DNA of 48,790 nt from Bacteroidales bacterium UBA3143 (GTDB lineage Bacteria > Bacteroidota > Bacteroidia > Bacteroidales > Dysgonomonadaceae): the NCBI GenBank assembly GCA_002364735.1, contig DEZB01000044.1:1-48790 (forward strand). Direction: 5' to 3'. The translations under genes were made by a program, and so were the position numbers. Positions 1-8,687 of the stretch are shown piece after piece (within the stretch, counting starts at the first letter, position 1; the number at the start of each line of letters is the position of its first letter). The notes under the pieces were generated by a model, which worked only from the letters and a program-made list of their open reading frames with translations, ran no database searches and had not been told where the DNA came from.

Positions 1-82
1 TATTACTGCAATGTGGGTTAAATACTGGATTATTCCTTACAATTTGATACTCCATTATAAGATCTATCTGTATAACTAAATG

Positions 83-119
83 AAAAAAGGCGGATACGAA
101 CCCGCATCCACCTTTTTTT
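83..119 (-). terminator. Rho-independent terminator downstream of ppdK
   Basis: An A-rich arm with GGCGGAT faces ATCCACC followed by seven T, leaving one C/A mismatch in the stem. Read on the minus strand it gives a GC-rich hairpin followed by a T-run. It starts about 30 bases past the ppdK stop, so it most likely ends that transcript. The mirror-image A-run means it could also work in the other direction. Confidence 0.75.
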
Positions 120-151
120 AAAACTTAATTAATGACTAAATACTATCTATT

Positions 152-2869
152 TTACTCAACCGTAGCTTGTGCCGCAGCCAAACGAGCTATTGGCACCCGG
201 AAAGGTGAACAAGAAACATAGTTAAGACCTACTTGATTACAGAATTTTACTGATGAAGGTTCACCTCCATGCTCACCGCAAATACCACATTTCAAATTAG
301 ATTTTACAGATCGACCACTTATGGTCGCCATGCTAATTAATTGTCCTACTCCATTTTGATCTAATACTGCAAAAGGATCATGTTTGAGGAACCCTTTGTT
401 AATGTACATGGGAAGAAATTTAGCTACATCATCTCGGCTATAACCAAAAGTTAATTGTGTCAAGTCATTAGTCCCAAAAGAAAAGAAATCTGCTTCGGCT
501 GCAATTTTATGAGCAGTAAGTGCAGCACGAGGAATTTCAATCATAGTTCCCACTTTATAATCTAATCTTTCACCTTTTTCTTGAAATACTTTTTCTGCTG
601 TTTCGTTTATAATAGTTTTTTGAGCCAAAAACTCATAAACGATACCTGTAAGAGGAACCATTATTTCGGGAATCGCTGTAACTCCCTCTTGTTTTAGCTC
701 TACTGCTGCTTCAATAATTGCTCGAGATTGCATTTCTGTAATTTCAGGATACAAATTCCCTAAACGGCAACCACGCAATCCCAACATAGGATTTGATTCT
801 ACCAATCCCTCAACACGTTCATGAATTTCTTGAAAAGGTATTCCCATTGCTTTTGACATTTCCTCCTGACCTTTTTCATCATGTGGAACGAACTCATGTA
901 ATGGAGGATCTAATAAACGCACGGTTACAGGTAGATCTTTCATAGCAGTGAATATATCTTTGAAGTCTTTTTTCTGCATCGGAAGAAGCTTATCTAAGGC
1001 TTTGCGACGACCATCCTCATCTTTTGCAAGAATCATCTCGCGCATTGGAATAATTTTATCATCTTCAAAAAACATATGTTCTGTACGACACAATCCAATA
1101 CCAACAGCACCAAATTTACGTGCAATGGTAGCTTCTTTTGGAGTATCAGCATTTGTGCGCACTTCAAGACGTGTATATTTATCGGCTATCCTCATCAATT
1201 CGTTAAAATCTTCACCTAACACAGCATCCTCTGTAGGGATTTTACCTTCATAAATATTTCCAGTTGTACCATTCAGAGAAATCCAATCGCCCTCTTTCAA
1301 AAATGTGCCGTTAATCTTCATGGTACGTGTTTTGTAGTCAATAGAAGTTCCATTGGCAGCAGAAACGCAACACTTACCCATTCCTCTTGCAACAACGGCT
1401 GCATGCGAAGTCATACCTCCACGTGTAGTAAGAATCCCTTTGGCAACATTCATACCTCGCAAATCCTCTGGAGATGTCTCAATACGGCACAATATAACTT
1501 TTTTCCCATTACTTGCCCATTCTTCTGCATCATCTGCATGAAACACAATTTGACCAGATGCAGCTCCTGGAGAAGCAGGCAGTCCATTAGTAAGAGGATT
1601 AGTGCCCGCTAATACTTTTTTATCGAAAACAGGGTGCAATAGTTCATCTAACTTTTCAGGATCACATCGTTTAATCACGTCCTTTTCTGATATATACCCT
1701 TGATGAAACATATCCATAGCAATCTTAATCATTGCAGCAGCAGTACGTTTTCCACTACGTGTTTGCAAAAGCCATAACTTTCCATCCTGAATGGTAAATT
1801 CAAGGTCTTGCATATCTTTAAAGTAATTTTCGAGTTTTTGCTGTATCTCTATTAATTCAGCAGCACAATCGGGCATAACTTCTTCTAAAGAGGGATATTT
1901 CTTTGCACGTGTTTCTTCATCTACATTTTGCAATTTAGCCCATCTTTTAGATCCCTCAATCGTAATTTCTTGGGGAGTGCGGACACCCGAAACTACATCT
2001 TCACCTTGTGCGTTAATTAAGTATTCGCCATTAAATATATCTTCGCCAGTAGCTGCATCGCGCGTAAAAGCTACACCAGTAGCAGATGTACTTCCCATAT
2101 TACCATACACCATGGCTTGCACATTTACAGCAGTACCCCATTCATCAGGGAAATTGTTCATTTTACGATAAAGAATAGCTCGTTCGTTCATCCAACTATC
2201 AAATACTGCACAAACAGCACCCCATAATTGCTCCCAAGGAGATTCTGGAAAATCATTTCCTGTACGTTCTTTTACGGCTTTTTTAAAGTCAACGACTAAA
2301 GTTTTTAAATCATCTACTGTAAAGTCAGTATCCAACTCAATTCCTTTTTCTTCTTTTGCTTTTTCCATTATTTCTTCAAATGGATCAATGTCATCTTTGT
2401 TTTCAGGCTTCATCCCTAAGACAACATCACCATACATTTGAACAAACCTTCTATACGAGTCCCAAGCAAAACGATCGTTACCAGATTTTTTAGCAATTCC
2501 TTCAACAGCCTGATCATTCAAACCAAGATTAAGCACAGTATCCATCATGCCTGGCATAGAAACACGCGCACCAGAACGAACTGAAACTAAACAAGGATTA
2601 TTTTTATCTCCAAACTTTGTGTCCGTATGATTTTCAACAAATTCAATTGCTTGTTCAACCTCATCCCTGAGAAGATTGATAATTGCATCTTTTCCCAATG
2701 TATTATATTCGGCACTAACTTCAGTAGTGATAGTAAAACCAGGAGGTACTGGCACACCAATTAAATTCATTTCAGCGAGATTTGCTCCTTTTCCACCAAG
2801 CAAACTTTTCATATCTGCTCTACCTTGGGCGGATCCATTTCCAAATGTATAGACTCTTTTTTTATTCAT
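152..2869 (-). CDS. ppdK: Pyruvate, phosphate dikinase
   Basis: Interconverts pyruvate, ATP and phosphate with PEP, AMP and pyrophosphate in the cytosol. In anaerobic Bacteroidota it usually works in glycolysis alongside or in place of pyruvate kinase. The 905-residue product has the full order of domains: N-terminal nucleotide-binding part (GGKGANLAEM near residue 25), central swivelling phosphohistidine domain (TRGGMTSHAAVVARG, His489) and C-terminal PEP/pyruvate barrel (GLCRTEH near 593, FGTNDLTQ near 798, CGICGEHGGEP with catalytic Cys864). The reading frame extends 14 codons further upstream, but family proteins begin at the MNKKRVYTFG-like segment, so I place the start at 2869. A terminator follows. 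The 121-base gap to the upstream DUF4296 gene leaves room for its own promoter, though I saw no clear TAnnTTTG box there. Confidence 0.97.
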   Translation of the reverse strand: MNKKRVYTFGNGSAQGRADMKSLLGGKGANLAEMNLIGVPVPPGFTITTEVSAEYNTLGKDAIINLLRDEVEQAIEFVENHTDTKFGDKNNPCLVSVRSGARVSMPGMMDTVLNLGLNDQAVEGIAKKSGNDRFAWDSYRRFVQMYGDVVLGMKPENKDDIDPFEEIMEKAKEEKGIELDTDFTVDDLKTLVVDFKKAVKERTGNDFPESPWEQLWGAVCAVFDSWMNERAILYRKMNNFPDEWGTAVNVQAMVYGNMGSTSATGVAFTRDAATGEDIFNGEYLINAQGEDVVSGVRTPQEITIEGSKRWAKLQNVDEETRAKKYPSLEEVMPDCAAELIEIQQKLENYFKDMQDLEFTIQDGKLWLLQTRSGKRTAAAMIKIAMDMFHQGYISEKDVIKRCDPEKLDELLHPVFDKKVLAGTNPLTNGLPASPGAASGQIVFHADDAEEWASNGKKVILCRIETSPEDLRGMNVAKGILTTRGGMTSHAAVVARGMGKCCVSAANGTSIDYKTRTMKINGTFLKEGDWISLNGTTGNIYEGKIPTEDAVLGEDFNELMRIADKYTRLEVRTNADTPKEATIARKFGAVGIGLCRTEHMFFEDDKIIPMREMILAKDEDGRRKALDKLLPMQKKDFKDIFTAMKDLPVTVRLLDPPLHEFVPHDEKGQEEMSKAMGIPFQEIHERVEGLVESNPMLGLRGCRLGNLYPEITEMQSRAIIEAAVELKQEGVTAIPEIMVPLTGIVYEFLAQKTIINETAEKVFQEKGERLDYKVGTMIEIPRAALTAHKIAAEADFFSFGTNDLTQLTFGYSRDDVAKFLPMYINKGFLKHDPFAVLDQNGVGQLISMATISGRSVKSNLKCGICGEHGGEPSSVKFCNQVGLNYVSCSPFRVPIARLAAAQATVE

Positions 2870-2990
2870 CAGAATTTCTAATTTTATAGATTTTAATATG
2901 AGTAGAAACAATTATTGGACCTTTAGGTTGTCTTATCAATTGTGTTTTTTTGAATGAATGTGCTATATATTTTTTGTTCTCTCTATCAGA

Positions 2991-3806
2991 CTATTGGAGA
3001 ATACTGTCATTAACAATCAGTATATCGTTCGAAGATTCTCTCGTGTAGCTATTACTATCATTACCCTTTAGTGATATCTGATACAATTGAATAGGCACTT
3101 GTGGAAGCTTTCCACTTAGATTTACAAATCCTTCAACAGTTGATATTGTATCTTGATCAATGTATCTAACAATAGGGAATGTATATAGTCTGTTGTCAAA
3201 CAGTCTTGAGGATTGGTAGACAGTTGTATCTTTATAATCAGCTATTGTCATTGCTTGCAATGAATATGTATCTGTGGGATGAACTCCTAATAGTTTGAAT
3301 TGAAAAAATAGGGTATCATTATCTGCGAATCTTTCAGTAATTTGCAAAGAGTCAAGCTTAAACTTGAATCCTCTTTCGCAACCTAATGAAGCAATACGGA
3401 AATAAAGGGGTATATAATCGGGACGTTTGATTTCAAAATCCTCGTTTTGGGAAGCCAAGAGCATTTCTTCCCTATCTATTTCTTTCTGTTTACGCTGTAA
3501 GCGAGATTTAACGGAATCGTTAATTTGAAGATATACATCTATTTTATCAGAATACCAAGATAAAGATGTATCCCATCGTGCTTCGCTTATTTTGTGCTTT
3601 TTCAGCACCTCATCAATTAAGGCTTCTTTTTTCTCTGGTTCAATATAATCGTGGTAATCATTTTCAATTATTGCTTCGGCAATGTACATGTCGTACATTA
3701 CGTTCTCCATCTTCTTTCGAGATAGAACTTCACTGGGGCGGTTCTGACAAGAAAAAAGAATCGTAGAAAGCAGTAGTAATAGTAAATATTTGAATAGATT
3801 AGCCAT
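2991..3806 (-). CDS. DUF4296 domain lipoprotein
   Basis: A 271-residue predicted lipoprotein of unknown function. It opens with a hydrophobic signal peptide and a lipobox ending at Cys20 (ILFSC). The first ~100 residues (PSEVLSRKKMENVMYDMYIAEA and the charged helices after it) match my recollection of DUF4296, a family largely confined to Bacteroidota and often encoded beside lspA. The C-terminal half is beta-rich and not assignable. Its ATG overlaps the lspA stop by 8 bases, which suggests translational coupling, so the protein would be made together with the peptidase that processes its own signal peptide. The family call rests on the N-terminal pattern and the neighbourhood only. Confidence 0.85.
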   Translation of the reverse strand: MANLFKYLLLLLLSTILFSCQNRPSEVLSRKKMENVMYDMYIAEAIIENDYHDYIEPEKKEALIDEVLKKHKISEARWDTSLSWYSDKIDVYLQINDSVKSRLQRKQKEIDREEMLLASQNEDFEIKRPDYIPLYFRIASLGCERGFKFKLDSLQITERFADNDTLFFQFKLLGVHPTDTYSLQAMTIADYKDTTVYQSSRLFDNRLYTFPIVRYIDQDTISTVEGFVNLSGKLPQVPIQLYQISLKGNDSNSYTRESSNDILIVNDSILQ

Positions 3807-4470
3807 TCATTTCTTTTGTTGATTTTTCAGCAAGAATATTCTCCCTCTCAGCATCAGTTTGTAAGGAGTGTGACAATGTTTTACGATAAAACAACAATAA
3901 TAAAAACACGCCAACTGAGATAGACGCATCCGCTAAATTGAATATAAAACGAAAGAAGAGAATTTCTGTTCCGCCCCAAAAAGGCACCCAGTTTGGAAGT
4001 GTAGTCTCAAATAATGGAAAATAAAGCATGTCAACCACTTTGCCGTGAAGCCACGAAGAGTAGCCTTCACCTACTGGAACAAAGTGAGCAACATGTCCTG
4101 GGTAACTGGCAGTAAATATCTCACCATAAAAGACACTATCAATTATATTACCAAAAGCCCCAGCTAACACCATGGATATACATATAATAAAACCAAATTT
4201 ATAGCCTCTCTTAATAATTCTGTTCAAATAAATACCAATAAAAACAACAGCTATAATTCTAAAGATAGACAAAAATAATTTGCCAATAGCCTCGATACCA
4301 AAAGCCATACCATTGTTTTCAACAAAATAGATTTTAAACCATTTCGTAATCTCTATTGAATCATATAGAGCCATGTTTGTCTTGACCCAAATTTTTGAGG
4401 ATTGGTCCAAAAATAAAATTATAATTATAACAAGAATAGCAATAAGTCCCTTAGGGATTTTCTCTCTCAT
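3799..4470 (-). CDS. lspA: Lipoprotein signal peptidase (signal peptidase II)
   Basis: Inner-membrane aspartyl protease that removes the signal peptide from diacylglyceryl-modified prolipoproteins. Several hydrophobic segments fit four membrane passes. The catalytic aspartates are visible as GNIID (Asp111) and FNLADAS (Asp181), and the conserved FLDQSSK lies at 21-27. The protein (223 residues) is longer than the ~165-residue enterobacterial form because of an extra loop around 113-165, which I recall as usual in Bacteroidota. The frame can be extended to a TTG at 4479, but the ATG at 4470 leaves a normal N-terminus and is preferred. It lies 23 bases after the TraR-like gene and overlaps the next lipoprotein gene, so the three probably form one operon. 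Confidence 0.95.
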   Translation of the reverse strand: MREKIPKGLIAILVIIIILFLDQSSKIWVKTNMALYDSIEITKWFKIYFVENNGMAFGIEAIGKLFLSIFRIIAVVFIGIYLNRIIKRGYKFGFIICISMVLAGAFGNIIDSVFYGEIFTASYPGHVAHFVPVGEGYSSWLHGKVVDMLYFPLFETTLPNWVPFWGGTEILFFRFIFNLADASISVGVFLLLLFYRKTLSHSLQTDAERENILAEKSTKEMNG

Positions 4471-4493
4471 AGATTTCAAAAATTCTTGTATAA

Positions 4494-4877
4494 CTATCTT
4501 CTTGATTGTCCTTCTTTTGCTTCAATACTTAGGGTAGCATGTGGTACAGCTCGCAATCTTTCCTTAGGAATTAACTTGCCAGTTTCGCGACACACACCGT
4601 AAGTTTTGTTCTCTATACGTATCATAGCAGCTTGCAGGTTTTGTATAAACTTCATTTGACGTTGCGCCAATCTACCAGCATCTTCTTTTGAAAGTGTAGA
4701 TGCTCCCTCTTCCATAACTTTAAAAGTAGGTGAAGTATCTGTCGTATCATTCCCATCAGCATTCATTATTGCAGCACGCAGGTTTTCGTATTCTCCTTTT
4801 GCTGCATCTAATTTTTCTGTTATTATTGCTCTAAACTCTTCAAGTTCGGCATCCGAGTATCTTGTTTTTTCGCTCAT
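4494..4877 (-). CDS. TraR/DksA-family protein lacking most zinc cysteines
   Basis: A 127-residue relative of DksA/TraR, which bind RNA polymerase in its secondary channel and modulate transcription, often with ppGpp. The N-terminal two thirds form the expected helical hairpin (ELEEFRAIITEKL onward, acidic stretch 41-58). The C-terminal motif keeps the family context YGVC-ETGKLI-KERL-AVPHA, but only Cys96 remains. The other three zinc-ligand positions carry Thr99, Ser117 and Ala120, so the classic C4 zinc finger cannot form. From memory this degenerate form is common in Bacteroidota. It is first in a probable operon with lspA, and a TAnnTTTG element lies about 70 bases upstream. Whether it acts on transcription is inferred from the fold only. 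Confidence 0.88.
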   Translation of the reverse strand: MSEKTRYSDAELEEFRAIITEKLDAAKGEYENLRAAIMNADGNDTTDTSPTFKVMEEGASTLSKEDAGRLAQRQMKFIQNLQAAMIRIENKTYGVCRETGKLIPKERLRAVPHATLSIEAKEGQSRR

Positions 4878-4947
4878 AATATTGACGTTTTATAGTTGTT
4901 TCTTAATGTGTATGTGGTTTTTATATTTGTTCACGTGAAACATAATG

Positions 4948-4955
4948 CAAATTTA
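4948..4955 (-). promoter_or_regulatory. Candidate -7 box (TAAATTTG) for the TraR-lspA-DUF4296 operon
   Basis: Exact match on the minus strand to the Bacteroidota -7 consensus TAnnTTTG, 70 bases before the TraR-like ATG. I see no matching -33 TTTG at the usual spacing. Confidence 0.45.
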
Positions 4956-4988
4956 GCAATATACATGTTAATATCACTATCATTAACA

Positions 4989-7900
4989 TTAAATCTTTTC
5001 TACATTAATTGTAATCATTTCATCGTTTATTTCTACTTCATTACTGTAATTGTCGTTAGTTATGAACAATTCATCTGCTAACACTTGAGACTTTATATAA
5101 TCAGTGAATTGAACGATTGCCTCATCCAGTTTCGGGTTGGAAGAAATAGAGACTTTAATACGATTTGTAATTTCTAAATCTTTCGCTTTTCGCAAGTTCT
5201 GAATTCTATTTACAAGTTCGCGAGCAATACCTTCATTTAATAAATCGTTTGTTAAGTCTATGTCTAATGCAACAGTTAGTTTATCTTCATTTGCTACCAA
5301 CCAACCAGGAATATCTTCAGATATTATTTCAACATCTCCCAGCTCTATAGCTACATCTTCTCCGTTTACAATTAAATCAAATGTTCCAACTTTTTCTAAT
5401 TGTGAAATATCTGCTTGCTCCATATCTTGTACTGCAAGAGCCAATTGCTTCATTATTTTACCATAGCGTGGACCAAGCTTTTTAAAGTCTGGTTTTATAC
5501 GTTTTATTAACATGGCATTTGTTGAATCAACAAAATGAAGCTCCTTAACGTTCACTTCATTTAAAATAAGTGACTTTATAGCTTCAACATTTTGTTTCTG
5601 TACATCATCTACAAATGGAATCATGATTTGAGAAAGTGGCTGACGCACCTTGATGTTAACTTTTCTACGTAATGCCAAAACTATTGAAGAAGCTGTTTGA
5701 GCCAAATACATCTGCTCTTCCAATGTTTTATCTATCACTGCTTCGTCAGCTGTTGGAAAATCAGCTAAATGCACGGATTCAAAATCTTCAACACCTGTTA
5801 CAGATATTAAATCGAGATAAAGCTTATCTGCATAGAAAGGTGCAATTGGAGCCATCAGCTTTGCTACTGTAAGCAAGCATTGATAGAGCGTTTGGTAAGC
5901 AGACAGTTTATCTTCGGTTAAGCCTCCACCCCAAAAACGTTTTCTGTTTAAACGAACATACCAGTTACTCAAGTTATCGTTTACAAAACTTGCAATAGCG
6001 CGACCTGCTTTGGTTGGTTCGTAGTCACTATAGTTTTGATCTACTTCTTTCACTAATGAGTTTAACAACGATATAATCCAACGATCTATTTCGGGTCTGT
6101 TTTCAATTGCAATTTCCTTTTCTTGTCCATTGAAGTTATCTACATTGGCATATAACGTAAAAAATGAGTAGGTATTATAAAGCGTTCCAAAAAACTTGCG
6201 ACGTGCTTCTTCTACTCCTTCAATATCAAATTTAAGGTTGTCCCACGGTGCAGCATTTGTTATCATATACCATCTGAGTGGGTCAGATCCGTGCTTATTG
6301 ATTGTTTCAAAGGGATCCACAGCATTTCCTAAACGTTTAGACATTTTATTGCCATTTTTGTCTAACACCAATCCATTTGAAATTACATTTTTGAATGCAA
6401 CTCTATCTTTTACCATTGTAGAAATGGCATGCAATGTGAAGAACCATCCACGCGTTTGATCAACACCTTCTGCAATGAAATCTGCTGGATATACTTTGCT
6501 AAAATCCTCTTCTGAAATATGCGGGTAAAAGAATTGAGCAAAGGGCATAGCGCCCGAATCGAACCAAACATCAATGAGGTCTAACTCACGTTTCATGGGT
6601 TCACCTTTGTCTGACATCAATATGATATCATCAGCATAAGGACGATGCAAATCTAATTGATCGTAATTCAATTTTTTGCAATCATCGAGGTTCAAATCAG
6701 GCCACGGAAGTTTAGTCATAACACCTGCTTCCAGAGCAAGCTTCATTTCGTTGCATAGTTCCTCAACAGAGCCGATGCATTTTTCTTCTTTACCATCCTC
6801 TGTACGCCAAATGGGCAGGGGAGTTCCCCAATATCTACTACGACTCAAGTTCCAATCTTGCAAATTCTCCAACCATTTACCAAAACGGCCAGTTCCAGTT
6901 GATTGTGGTTTCCAATTAATGGTATTGTTCAGCTTGATCATGCGATCTTTGCAAGCAGTGGTTCGGATAAACCAGCTATCCAATGGATAATAAAGAACGG
7001 GCTTATCTGTTCTCCAACAGTGTGGATAGTTGTGTACTTGTCGCTCGATACGAAATGCCCTGTTTTGCAATTTCAACATTACCGAAAGATCAACATCTAA
7101 GGTCGGATCATTCTCGGTTAGCGATTCGTCATAACCATTCTTCACAAACCTACCTGCATATTCGCTATATAGGTCTGTGTTTATATTGTTCTCTACAAAT
7201 GTAGGATCTAAATCATCTAATGCGAAATATTTTCCAGTCAGATCAACCATGGGGCGGTTGTTGCCCTCTTTATCAATTAAAGTTAGACCAGGAACATCAT
7301 GTTCTTTCCCCACGCGTGCGTCATCTGCTCCAAAAGTGGGAGCAATGTGCACAATACCTGTTCCATCTTCAGTGGTTACAAAATCGGCTGTGATAACTTT
7401 AAAAGCTTTATCAGTCATTTTCACCCAAGGAATCAACTGTTCATATTGCATTCCTGCAAGTTCAGAACCCTTCCACACTTTATCCAAAACACGGAAAGGA
7501 ACTTTTTTATCACCCTCATTGTAATCTTCAAGAGAGAGCGATGCATTTTTGTCGGAGAAATAAAGCCCCATAAGACTCTTTGCAATCAAAGCAGTCATTG
7601 GCTTGCCTGTATATTGGTTGTATGTTTGCACAGCCACATATTCTATGTTTGGACCAACAGCAAGCAACATATTTGAGGGAAGTGTCCAAGGAGTAGTTGT
7701 CCAAGCTAAAAGAAAAGCTTCGCCAAACTGATTGATTTCTTCAAAAGGATGTGTGATTTTAAATTGAGCGGTGCAAGTTGTGTCAGTCACATCTTTATAA
7801 CATCCAGGCTGATTTAGCTCATGTGTACTAAGCCCAGTGCCTGCTGCAGGTGAATAAGGCTGAATGCTATATCCTTTGTAAAGAAGGTCTTTGTTGTACA

Positions 7901-8402
7901 ATGTTTTGAGTAAATACCAAAGCGACTCAATGTAACGATTATCGTAAGTTACATATGGATCGGACATGTCAACCCAATAACCCATCAAGCGGGTCAAATC
8001 TTCCCACTCTTTGGTGTATTTCATCACCTCAACTCGGCAAGCATTGTTGTATTCTTCAACGGATATTTTACTCCCAATATCCTCTTTGGTAATCCCCAAC
8101 GATTTCTCAACGCTCAATTCTACTGGAAGTCCATGAGTATCCCATCCAGCTTTTCTGTTTACAAGAAAGCCTTTCATTGTTTTATACCTGCAAAATATAT
8201 CTTTAATGGAACGAGCAATCACATGATGAATACCCGGCATACCATTAGCTGACGGAGGGCCTTCATAGAAAACGAACTCAGGTTTACTCTGACGGGTTGT
8301 CAAACTTTTTTGGAACACATCAAGTGTATCCCATTTTTCAAGTATTTCTTGATTAATCGCAGATAAATCAAATGCGTTATATTCGGGGAATTTCTTACTC
8401 AT
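4989..8402 (-). CDS. ileS: Isoleucyl-tRNA synthetase, long IleRS2-like form with GIHH motif
   Basis: Charges tRNA-Ile with isoleucine in the cytosol. The 1137-residue protein has a class I catalytic core, an editing domain (threonine-rich AWTTTPWTLPSN at 233-244), KMSKR at 686-690 and a long C-terminal anticodon-binding region. The sequence resembles the eukaryote-like IleRS2 group more than the E. coli IleRS1 type. The HIGH signature is altered: residues 57-60 read GIHH, with the first and third positions swapped relative to HxGH. That GxHH variant has been reported in IleRS2 enzymes as a cause of very high mupirocin resistance. It is the only ileS seen here, so it is presumably the housekeeping enzyme. 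A TAnnTTTG box lies 35 bases before the ATG. Confidence 0.97.
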   Translation of the reverse strand: MSKKFPEYNAFDLSAINQEILEKWDTLDVFQKSLTTRQSKPEFVFYEGPPSANGMPGIHHVIARSIKDIFCRYKTMKGFLVNRKAGWDTHGLPVELSVEKSLGITKEDIGSKISVEEYNNACRVEVMKYTKEWEDLTRLMGYWVDMSDPYVTYDNRYIESLWYLLKTLYNKDLLYKGYSIQPYSPAAGTGLSTHELNQPGCYKDVTDTTCTAQFKITHPFEEINQFGEAFLLAWTTTPWTLPSNMLLAVGPNIEYVAVQTYNQYTGKPMTALIAKSLMGLYFSDKNASLSLEDYNEGDKKVPFRVLDKVWKGSELAGMQYEQLIPWVKMTDKAFKVITADFVTTEDGTGIVHIAPTFGADDARVGKEHDVPGLTLIDKEGNNRPMVDLTGKYFALDDLDPTFVENNINTDLYSEYAGRFVKNGYDESLTENDPTLDVDLSVMLKLQNRAFRIERQVHNYPHCWRTDKPVLYYPLDSWFIRTTACKDRMIKLNNTINWKPQSTGTGRFGKWLENLQDWNLSRSRYWGTPLPIWRTEDGKEEKCIGSVEELCNEMKLALEAGVMTKLPWPDLNLDDCKKLNYDQLDLHRPYADDIILMSDKGEPMKRELDLIDVWFDSGAMPFAQFFYPHISEEDFSKVYPADFIAEGVDQTRGWFFTLHAISTMVKDRVAFKNVISNGLVLDKNGNKMSKRLGNAVDPFETINKHGSDPLRWYMITNAAPWDNLKFDIEGVEEARRKFFGTLYNTYSFFTLYANVDNFNGQEKEIAIENRPEIDRWIISLLNSLVKEVDQNYSDYEPTKAGRAIASFVNDNLSNWYVRLNRKRFWGGGLTEDKLSAYQTLYQCLLTVAKLMAPIAPFYADKLYLDLISVTGVEDFESVHLADFPTADEAVIDKTLEEQMYLAQTASSIVLALRRKVNIKVRQPLSQIMIPFVDDVQKQNVEAIKSLILNEVNVKELHFVDSTNAMLIKRIKPDFKKLGPRYGKIMKQLALAVQDMEQADISQLEKVGTFDLIVNGEDVAIELGDVEIISEDIPGWLVANEDKLTVALDIDLTNDLLNEGIARELVNRIQNLRKAKDLEITNRIKVSISSNPKLDEAIVQFTDYIKSQVLADELFITNDNYSNEVEINDEMITINVEKI

Positions 8403-8437
8403 TGTCTGTCAATTTATACCTTATACAAAATAGAGTG

Positions 8438-8445
8438 CAAAGGTA
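8438..8445 (-). promoter_or_regulatory. Candidate -7 box (TACCTTTG) for ileS
   Basis: Exact TAnnTTTG match on the minus strand, 35 bases ahead of the ileS ATG. No clear -33 partner is visible. Confidence 0.5.
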
Positions 8446-8687
8446 ATAAATTTTTGACAATTGAAAATGATAATAATCTAACTTAGAAAGGGGAATAAGT
8501 AAACCGAAGATGCAATGATTCAAATAAACAATAGTGATAATTATTGTTTGTGAAGAATTACAGTGAAGTTCTCATTATCATGTATTGATCAGAGTCTAAA
8601 TGTTGCAAACACGCAAAAAGAAAGCATTTAGCAATATTTCTCAAACATATCACTTGTTCAACTTATAAAAAACCGACCATAACCCAA

